The notes below the pieces were generated by a model that saw only the letters and a list, made by a program, of their open reading frames with translations, did no database searches and was not told the DNA's origin. From NCBI GenBank assembly GCA_049314535.1, contig JBMOEX010000095.1, positions 1 through 7,512 of the forward strand: DNA of 7,512 nt, read 5' to 3'. The translations under genes and the position numbers were made by a program. Numbering within the stretch: position 1 is the stretch's first letter; each line of letters starts with the position of its first letter. The stretch comes from LMEP-6097 sp049314535 (GTDB taxonomy: Bacteria; Cyanobacteriota; Vampirovibrionia; LMEP-6097). Shown here piece after piece: positions 1-5,944 of the stretch.

Positions 1-2
1 AA

Positions 3-556
3 GGTATTCAGCGGCATGAAAATTTCCCTATCCCACTAGAAGCTCTTCGTGAGGGTCTTTTAAACGCAATTGTTCATAAAGATTATAGCCAAAACACCGC
101 ATTCAAATTTCTGTTTATGAAGACAAATTGATGATTTGGAATAGTGGTCAGCTTCATCAAGGATGGACGGTAGAAAAGCTTTTCCGTAAACACGAGTCTG
201 CCCCTTTTAACCCTGAAATTGCAAACTGCTTTTTTAGAGCAGGCTTGATTGAGGCTTGGGGAAGAGGTATTGAAAAAATGTCTCAAACTTGTATGAATGC
301 TGGTATTCAAAAGCCTGAAATTTTATATGAAGAATCTGGTATATGGCTTACTTTTAATTTTCAGAAAAGTTCGGTAAAAAGTTCGGTAAAAATATTAGAT
401 TTATTAAAGTTAAACCCTAATTTAACTATTCCAGAATTAGCTCAGGAACTTTTTTTAACAGAAAGAGCTGTACAAAAGACTTTAAAAAAGCTTCAAGAAA
501 CCAATCAACTTAAGAGAATTGGCTCTAAGAGAGCTGGATCTTGGGAAGTAGTATGA
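3..556 (+). pseudogene. AlbA_2/RecG-like ATP-binding transcriptional regulator, 3' part, frameshifted
   Basis: This is the C-terminal part of a COG2865-type regulator (Schlafen AlbA_2 domain, GHKL-like ATPase region, winged helix); its 5' end lies outside the window. Frame 3 reads the family motif PLEALREGLLNAIVHKDYS from base 36 or so, then NTA, and runs into a stop at 129-131. The continuation IQISVYEDKLMIWNSG is in another frame, starting at base 101. It goes on through FFRAGLIEAWGRGIEKM (about bases 230-280) and a C-terminal winged helix (about bases 390-540). The two halves join with the family's spacing if one base was lost at 99-101, so I read a one-nucleotide deletion or a sequencing error. 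Members bind DNA and are often in accessory regions, but their targets are rarely known. Gln codons favour CAA (8 of 12), unlike the next gene (6 of 18), which hints at a separate origin. Translating from base 128 alone would give a misleading 142-aa protein. Confidence 0.8.
365..388 (+). repeat. 12-bp tandem duplication in regulator linker
   Basis: Two exact adjacent copies of AAAAGTTCGGTA (365-376 and 377-388) encode the linker KSSVKSSVK between the ATPase part and the winged helix. Repeated Lys/Glu-Ser-Ser linkers are a familiar trait of this regulator family, so this is probably a normal linker rather than a site. Confidence 0.7.
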
Positions 557-628
557 TGTTTTTGAAAAACATAATATTAACGGCCATATAGAATGGGGAA
601 AAATAAAGCCTCAAAAATCTATCTAGTT

Positions 629-634
629 TAAAAT
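629..634 (+). promoter_or_regulatory. Putative -10 element (TAAAAT) of the secretion ATPase unit
   Basis: TAAAAT lies 7 bases before the GTG start at 642. Transcription would begin at or next to the start codon, giving a leaderless mRNA. No convincing -35 hexamer is seen and there is no Shine-Dalgarno sequence. The same hexamer stands before pckA and before the tRNA gene, which supports it as a promoter element. Confidence 0.4.
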
Positions 635-641
635 AGACATA

Positions 642-2372
642 GTGGTAAATCAGTTAGCTTCAGCCTATCAGCAAATCAGATCAGGGAATATCTCTGCTGA
701 TGAAGCATTGTCTCTCTTGGTTAGGGATAATGAACTTAATTTACGCCTATTAGATAGAAAGCTTATCGGTTCTGTAAATAAAAATTGGCCTATCAGAGAG
801 GCTATTCCACTGTTTTTTACTGAAGAAAAATTATATGTGGCTTGTGAAGAAGGCTTGCTGTCTGATTTACAAGTAATTTTATCTAAATTTGTTAATAGGT
901 TTGGTATTGAGTTAATCGAAATTAAAAAAGATAATTGGCAGGCGGTGATTTTAGAGCTTCTCGGACCTGCTCCAGAAATAGTAGTGAATAATCCTTCTGT
1001 AAATAATTCTCTTAATATTAATGAAAAACCAAGTTTAGTCGATAATTCATACGGTAAGCCTGTAGAGAACAGGGTTTTAGATGTTAAGGCTGAAGCTAAC
1101 TTACCTGAGCTGAAATTAAGAAAAGTCGCTCAGTTAGGAGCTCATTTACTAAGAACTATAGATGAAATTCCACTTCGCCGTATTAATGCGGTTGATGATA
1201 CATCTATCGCAAGCGAGGTGCGCCGTATTATCGCAGATGCTGCTCGCTTAGGGGCTTCTGATATTCATTATGAGCCAGTCGAGAATTTTCTTTTAGTTAG
1301 ATTCAGGATAGATGGCGTGCTTAAGGATATTTGTAAATATCTTTGTAATCAGGAAGCTGATTATAGGAAGATCATGCTTGCACGGATTAAGATTATTGCT
1401 AATCTGAATATCGCAGAATCTAGAATTCCTCAAGATGGCAGGGTAACTGAAATTATTGAGGGCAAGAAAATCGATTTAAGGGTTTCTACTTTACCCTGTT
1501 TACATGGTGAGAAGTGTGTTATCAGGCTGCTTCCGCATGAAAATAAATTTTTAGAGCTAACTGATTTAGGTATGCCTGAAAGTATGATTCCTACTTTTGA
1601 GTCTTGGCTTAGGCTGTCTCAGGGAATGATTCTTATTACAGGACCTACGGGTTCAGGTAAAACTAGTACACTTTATACGAGTTTAGCTAAGGTTATAGAC
1701 CTTACGAAGAATGTAGTTACAGTAGAAGATCCAGTCGAATTTCAGTTAGCTAGAGTAAATCAGGTACAGGTTAATGTTAAAGCTGGTTTAAACTTTGCTA
1801 CTGGTCTTAGAAGCATACTCAGGCAAGATCCAGATATCATAATGATCGGTGAAATTCGTGATAAAGAGACGGCAGAGATTGCCATTCAGGCTTCTCTTAC
1901 TGGTCACTTGGTTTTAAGTACGTTGCACACTAATGATGCACCAAGCAGTATTAATAGGCTTATTGATATGGGAGTCGAGTCTTATCTAGTCGCAAGTGCT
2001 TTAGTAGGAGTGGTAGCGCAGAGGTTGGTGAGGCTTATCTGTGAACACTGTTCTTATGAATACCAGCCTACTTTAAGTGAGCTTAGCTATTTAGGACTTG
2101 AAGCTAGGGCTGGAGAGATTAGCTTTGCTAAGGGCAGGGGTTGTCAAAAATGTAATAATACAGGATACTCAGGAAGAGAAGGGATTTTCGAAATGATGCC
2201 TGTCGTGAATAAGATGAAATCTCTTATCCATAATAAGGCTGATTTAGAAGATTACAAGGCTGTTATGGCTGAAAATAAAATGAAAACCCTTTTCGATTCT
2301 GCTCGTGATAAGGTGCTATCTCATAAAACTACTTTGGAGGAGTTTTTAAGAGTGGTTCCTAGAGAGCAATAA
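642..2372 (+). CDS. GspE/PilB-family type II secretion or type IV pilus assembly ATPase
   Basis: Cytoplasmic hexameric motor ATPase that powers pseudopilus or pilus assembly at the inner membrane. The 576-aa product has an N-terminal T2SSE_N/MshEN-like domain (about 30-108), an Asn-rich linker (110-150), and the GspE core. The core shows ASDIHYEP (206-212), Walker A GPTGSGKT (334-341), the Asp box VEDPVEF (361-367), Walker B with DPDIIMIGEIRD (396-407) and the His box LSTLHTND (425-432). Two Cys pairs, C467/C470 and C501/C504, match the zinc-binding C-domain of GspE and PilB. All catalytic motifs are intact and the length is normal. The GTG start is the first usable codon after an in-frame stop at 624-626. 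No other secretion gene is recognisable here, so GspE and PilB cannot be told apart; the absence of PilT hallmarks and the zinc motif favour an assembly ATPase over a retraction one. It probably shares a transcript with the membrane protein 7 bases downstream. Confidence 0.95.
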   Translation: MVNQLASAYQQIRSGNISADEALSLLVRDNELNLRLLDRKLIGSVNKNWPIREAIPLFFTEEKLYVACEEGLLSDLQVILSKFVNRFGIELIEIKKDNWQAVILELLGPAPEIVVNNPSVNNSLNINEKPSLVDNSYGKPVENRVLDVKAEANLPELKLRKVAQLGAHLLRTIDEIPLRRINAVDDTSIASEVRRIIADAARLGASDIHYEPVENFLLVRFRIDGVLKDICKYLCNQEADYRKIMLARIKIIANLNIAESRIPQDGRVTEIIEGKKIDLRVSTLPCLHGEKCVIRLLPHENKFLELTDLGMPESMIPTFESWLRLSQGMILITGPTGSGKTSTLYTSLAKVIDLTKNVVTVEDPVEFQLARVNQVQVNVKAGLNFATGLRSILRQDPDIIMIGEIRDKETAEIAIQASLTGHLVLSTLHTNDAPSSINRLIDMGVESYLVASALVGVVAQRLVRLICEHCSYEYQPTLSELSYLGLEARAGEISFAKGRGCQKCNNTGYSGREGIFEMMPVVNKMKSLIHNKADLEDYKAVMAENKMKTLFDSARDKVLSHKTTLEEFLRVVPREQ

Positions 2373-2379
2373 TACAACG

Positions 2380-3834
2380 ATGATAGATGATGATTTCAGT
2401 GCTGAAAAGCCATCAGCTTTTGATGACTCAAAAGCTAGAACTTGGCCGCCTGAACAGTCCTATTATTCTCCAGAGTCATTAGGAGAAGATTCTAATTATA
2501 ATGAGAATTTTAATGATTCAGATGAGGGTGATGAATCCTCATCTGAAAGCCTAATTCGCAGTCCTGAAGAAGAGGCTGAGCTTCAGGAAAAAGTACTTAA
2601 GCTTTTAGAGCAGCAGAGCGATGATATGTTTTCTAGCATAGAATTTTTTCTGTCAGATATTGACACTTATAAGGATAAGGATTATCCAAATGAAGCTCAG
2701 CCAGTAGAAAAAGCTCCTATTCCTTTAGAGTCTCTGTTTGATGAACCTGCTATAGGCTTAGATAAAAATCCTTCAAAGACTAACTCTTTTGATGATTTCC
2801 CTACTACTTTAAATGAGAATGGTATTCATGATGCGAATAATGATTTGCAGACTTTATTTGGGCAGGATTTTATAGAGGAAGACGCGAGGCTTTCTTCTTC
2901 CAAGGCTTTTGATCCTAGTTTGATGTTTGAAGAGCCAGAACTGTCTCTTGATGATCATTTTAAAGTAGAGCCACCTCCTTTTAGGTCATCTCCTGAACCA
3001 GCTTTTGATGAGCCAGTAGCTCCACCGCCACGCCAGTCCTATGGAAATAAGGTCTATAAAGCTTTTTCTTATTCAGATCGCGACGCTGCCGCAATAAAGA
3101 ATGAATCTGAGATTGGCACACCGATTATTGCTCTAGTGGTCGCTATACTCTTGTTTATTGGTTATACCGTCTATCAGAAAATGAATGAGCGTTATGATAC
3201 GAAGACTTCTTCTAGAAGAGATTCGCGCAGACCTAAATCTAAAAAAATAAATAATCTATTTGATTTTGCAGATAAAAGACCTGTCTGGTCAGCGATTAAG
3301 ATTAAGTCTAATAGCGCAAAGCAAGAGAGAGAGTTTATAAAAGCCTCTAAAGATACGGCGGGCAGGGATAATCCTTTTATACTGCCAGATTCCGTTCTGA
3401 AGGCGATAGCTAGTGGTAAAGCTCGTGGTACTGGGCTTGCAGAGAAGACTGTACGTTTTCCTAAGAAAGCTTACAGAGCTTTGATGATAGGAGTTATACA
3501 GAGTGATGGTGAGAGTATCGCTTTGATTAATTTAAAAGAAGCTGTTTTTGAAGTTGGTGATAATTTAACCCGCTCTAAAGTTTTAAAAGCTGCTATTAAG
3601 GCTATGGATAAAGCTTTGGATAACACTATTGAAGTCTCTGTTGGTGACTACATTGCGAATTGGGAGCTGATTGAAATTCATAATCCAGCCTCTAATGATT
3701 TAGGTGAGCCATTTATAAGGCTTAAGCGTGGTGATGAATTTAAGATCTTGAATATGGGCAAAGCTGAAGAGCTAGGTATATTTGATGAAGATAATCTACT
3801 GGATGATTTAACTGGTTTTGAGAATGATTTTTAA
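2380..3834 (+). CDS. Unassigned bitopic membrane protein, possible GspC/PilP-like partner of the ATPase
   Basis: I do not recognise this 484-aa protein with certainty. Residues 1-245 are acidic, rich in Ser, Asp, Glu and Pro, and probably disordered, with repeated FDEP/FEEP motifs (120-123, 183-186, 209-212). One hydrophobic segment spans about 246-265. A strongly basic stretch follows (267-289). The C-terminal 330-460 looks folded: RDNPF at 329-333, then YRALMIGVI (365-373) and a beta-rich pattern with GD pairs at 393-394 and 422-423. An RDPF-like motif followed by a small beta domain after one membrane helix is the layout of GspC and PilP, which link the inner membrane to the secretin. That likeness, with the location 7 bases after a GspE/PilB gene, suggests a secretion or pilus assembly role, but this is inference. 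The basic flank after the helix would, by the positive-inside rule, argue against a periplasmic C-terminus. No signal peptide and no Shine-Dalgarno sequence are seen. Confidence 0.85.
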   Translation: MIDDDFSAEKPSAFDDSKARTWPPEQSYYSPESLGEDSNYNENFNDSDEGDESSSESLIRSPEEEAELQEKVLKLLEQQSDDMFSSIEFFLSDIDTYKDKDYPNEAQPVEKAPIPLESLFDEPAIGLDKNPSKTNSFDDFPTTLNENGIHDANNDLQTLFGQDFIEEDARLSSSKAFDPSLMFEEPELSLDDHFKVEPPPFRSSPEPAFDEPVAPPPRQSYGNKVYKAFSYSDRDAAAIKNESEIGTPIIALVVAILLFIGYTVYQKMNERYDTKTSSRRDSRRPKSKKINNLFDFADKRPVWSAIKIKSNSAKQEREFIKASKDTAGRDNPFILPDSVLKAIASGKARGTGLAEKTVRFPKKAYRALMIGVIQSDGESIALINLKEAVFEVGDNLTRSKVLKAAIKAMDKALDNTIEVSVGDYIANWELIEIHNPASNDLGEPFIRLKRGDEFKILNMGKAEELGIFDEDNLLDDLTGFENDF

Positions 3835-3873
3835 AAATTCAAAACATTAAGGTTTCTTAAAGTATTGTTGAAA

Positions 3874-3882
3874 TGCTAAAAT
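3874..3882 (+). promoter_or_regulatory. Putative extended -10 promoter (TGCTAAAAT) of pckA-msrB
   Basis: TGCTAAAAT is an extended -10 (TG, one base, then TAAAAT) ending 6 bases before the pckA ATG at 3889, so the transcript would start at about the A of ATG. The -35 region is weak. The 11-mer AATGCTAAAAT (3872-3882) recurs exactly on the minus strand upstream of the tRNA-Gly gene, where translation signals cannot explain it. Confidence 0.5.
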
Positions 3883-3888
3883 CATGCC

Positions 3889-5517
3889 ATGTCTTCAGAG
3901 TTGATGCATGGTTTAAGAAGAATCGAAGATGTTTTCCATTCTTCATTAGTTGAGTTTAATATGTGTAGAGCAGAGCTGTATGAAGAGGCTCTAAAGAATC
4001 GTGAAGCTCGGCTCTCTGATTCAGGTGCCTTGATAGTTTATACAGGTAAGCACACTGGTAGATCTGCTAACGATAAATTTATTGTGCGAGATTCAGATAC
4101 TGACTCGATTATAGATTGGGGTGAGATTAATAGACCCTTTGATGAAGATGATTATTTCGAATTGCGTGATAAGTTCTTTGATTATATTGAAAAGATGCAG
4201 AAAATAGAGAATAAGAAACTCTATGTCCAAGATTGCTTTGCTGGAGCTGATCGTGAACACTCTATTAAGGTAAGAGTAGTTACTGAATATGCTTGGCATA
4301 GTTTTTTTGCTACGAATATGCTGGAATCGATTAACTCACGCTCGGCGATATTTGCTGAGAAGAGAGGAGTTATTGATAGAAAGAATTTTGAGCCAGAATA
4401 CCGTATCATCTCTGTCCCTAGCTTCAAAGCAGATCCAGAATTAGATAAAACACGTTCTGGGACTTTTGTTTTGGTAAATTTTAAACATAAAGAGGTTTTA
4501 ATCGCAGGTACTGCCTATGCTGGTGAAATTAAGAAATCAGTTTTTTCACTTCTGAATTATCTTTTACCGCAGTCTGGGATTATGCCTATGCATTGCTCTG
4601 CTAATGCAGATAAAGATGGGAAAGATGTCGCTATATTTTTTGGATTATCAGGGACCGGAAAAACCACTCTATCAGCAGAACCTGGGCGTTTACTTATAGG
4701 CGATGATGAACACGGCTGGAGCGAGAATGGTGTATTTAATTTTGAGTCTGGCTGCTATGCTAAATCTATCGGTCTTTCTAAGGATACTGAGCCTGAGATC
4801 TATGCTGCTAGTCGTAGATTCGGTGCCACTGTCGAGAATGTTCGGATTAAAGAGGATAAAAGCTTAGATTATTTCGATAAAACCCTTACTGAGAACGGTA
4901 GAATATCTTATCCTTTAGATTTTATTCCTAATGCAGTAGTTCTAAATGACGATGGTACTGGTTTTGATAGATTTATTAAAGAGCAGCCTAATAATGTAAT
5001 AATGCTCTGCTGTGATGCCTTCGGTGTTTTACCTGCGGTTTCTAAATTAAGCCCAGAGCAGGCTAAAGAGTATTTTCTTTTAGGCTATACTGCTAAAGTC
5101 GCTGGTACAGAGCAAGGCATTAAAGAACCGACAGCAGCCTTTAGTCCTTGTTTTGGAGCACCTTTTATGCCCCTTAAGCCTAATGTCTATGGAGATTTAC
5201 TCGCTAAGAAAATTAAAGAGAATAAAGTAAACTGCTGGTTACTGAATACTGGCTGGGCTGGAGGCTCTTATGGCAGAGGTTCTCGCATGTCGATTAAGCT
5301 TACTAGGTCTATAGTCTCTAAGATACATTCTGGAGAATTAGCTCAAGAACAGTGTGCTAAGCATTCTATCTTTGATTTGGATATACCTGTAAGTATAAAA
5401 ATGCCAGAAACCAGTTGGGCAGATAAAGAGGACTATGATACTGTAGCTAAAAAACTTAAGTCTATGTTTGATGAGCAGAGAGTGAAAATTTTTGGTGATA
5501 AGGTTCAAGTCGGATAA
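3889..5517 (+). CDS. pckA: Phosphoenolpyruvate carboxykinase (ATP)
   Basis: Cytosolic enzyme that converts oxaloacetate and ATP to phosphoenolpyruvate, CO2 and ADP, the entry step of gluconeogenesis; in some anaerobes it runs in the CO2-fixing direction. At 542 aa it matches the usual bacterial length (about 540). Landmarks are TGRSANDKF with the substrate Arg58, YAGEIKK (Tyr210, Lys216), MHCSAN with metal ligand His235, the P-loop GLSGTGKTTL with Lys258, the metal-binding LIGDDEHGW with Asp272/Asp273, FNFESGCYAK (284-292), Arg338 before SYPLDFIPNA, and LLNTGWAGG. All catalytic residues expected from the E. coli enzyme have a counterpart. The ATP-type motif set excludes the GTP-dependent family. 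I chose ATG 3889; ATG 3904 is possible and would remove only five residues, but the putative -10 places the transcript start at 3889. It is followed after 4 bases by msrB, so the two are probably cotranscribed. Confidence 0.97.
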   Translation: MSSELMHGLRRIEDVFHSSLVEFNMCRAELYEEALKNREARLSDSGALIVYTGKHTGRSANDKFIVRDSDTDSIIDWGEINRPFDEDDYFELRDKFFDYIEKMQKIENKKLYVQDCFAGADREHSIKVRVVTEYAWHSFFATNMLESINSRSAIFAEKRGVIDRKNFEPEYRIISVPSFKADPELDKTRSGTFVLVNFKHKEVLIAGTAYAGEIKKSVFSLLNYLLPQSGIMPMHCSANADKDGKDVAIFFGLSGTGKTTLSAEPGRLLIGDDEHGWSENGVFNFESGCYAKSIGLSKDTEPEIYAASRRFGATVENVRIKEDKSLDYFDKTLTENGRISYPLDFIPNAVVLNDDGTGFDRFIKEQPNNVIMLCCDAFGVLPAVSKLSPEQAKEYFLLGYTAKVAGTEQGIKEPTAAFSPCFGAPFMPLKPNVYGDLLAKKIKENKVNCWLLNTGWAGGSYGRGSRMSIKLTRSIVSKIHSGELAQEQCAKHSIFDLDIPVSIKMPETSWADKEDYDTVAKKLKSMFDEQRVKIFGDKVQVG

Positions 5518-5521
5518 AGCT

Positions 5522-5944
5522 ATGGATAAAGAAAATTTAAAATCCTGCTTAACTGATCTTCAGTATAAAGTGACGCAAGAGAATGGTACAGAGAGACCCT
5601 TCGAGAATGCTTACTGGGATAATAAACATCGTGGTATCTACGTAGATATAGTCTCTGGTGAACCCTTATTTAGCTCTGATGCTAAATTCGATTCTGGGAC
5701 TGGCTGGCCGTCTTTCTTTAAGCCATTAGTTCAGGAGAATGTCGCAGAGAAAGAAGATACTACTCATGGTATGCGCCGTGTAGAGGTTAGATCTAAGCAG
5801 GGGGATTCTCATTTGGGGCATTTATTTACAGATGGTCCTAAACCTACAGGGCTTAGATACTGCATAAACTCAGCGTCTTTAAAATTTATTCCTTATGAAG
5901 AGATGGATGCTGCTGGCTATGCAGATTATAAAGAGTTCTGTTAA
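5522..5944 (+). CDS. msrB: Peptide-methionine (R)-S-oxide reductase MsrB, zinc-free type
   Basis: Reduces the R-form of methionine sulfoxide in oxidised proteins, usually with thioredoxin as electron donor. The 140-aa single-domain protein has the family signature throughout: ENAYWDN (29-34), GIYVDIVSGEPLF (38-50), GWPSF (61-65), THGMRRVEVRS (81-91), HLGHLF (97-102) and RYCINSASLKF (112-122) with catalytic Cys114. The two CxxC zinc pairs of the E. coli type are replaced (VSG at 44-46 and SKQGD at 91-95), so this is the zinc-free class. Unusually, the position of the common resolving Cys in the SGCGWPSF motif is Thr60; Cys9 or the C-terminal Cys140 may serve instead. I chose ATG 5522 over upstream TTG/GTG codons because it follows pckA without overlap and starts at the family's usual point; a weak GGA lies 7 bases before. 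Its stop overlaps that of the convergent gene. Confidence 0.95.
   Translation: MDKENLKSCLTDLQYKVTQENGTERPFENAYWDNKHRGIYVDIVSGEPLFSSDAKFDSGTGWPSFFKPLVQENVAEKEDTTHGMRRVEVRSKQGDSHLGHLFTDGPKPTGLRYCINSASLKFIPYEEMDAAGYADYKEFC

Noticed and set aside
90..101. Programmed -1 frameshift in the regulator
   Set aside because: The C CAA AAC stretch does not let both tRNAs re-pair after slipping, and no downstream stem-loop is evident.
83..310. 75-aa open frame on the minus strand over the broken regulator
   Set aside because: It is antisense to a clearly recognisable protein family and has no family features of its own.
556..572. Perfect dyad ATGTTTTT-G-AAAAACAT right after the regulator stop
   Set aside because: The stem is almost all A-T, the loop would be too short without unpairing, and no T-run follows, so it is not a convincing terminator.
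3827..3838. Palindrome ATTTTTAAAAAT spanning the stop of the bitopic membrane protein gene
   Set aside because: A simple A/T run palindrome is expected by chance in this composition; there is no GC stem and no loop.
4093..4427. Two 68-aa minus-strand open frames inside pckA
   Set aside because: Both are shadows of the well-conserved pckA frame and show no start signal or known motif.
5492..5521. Upstream TTG/GTG start for msrB overlapping pckA
   Set aside because: It adds ten residues (starting at TTG 5492) with no family match; ATG 5522 gives the usual MsrB beginning and a 4-base gap.
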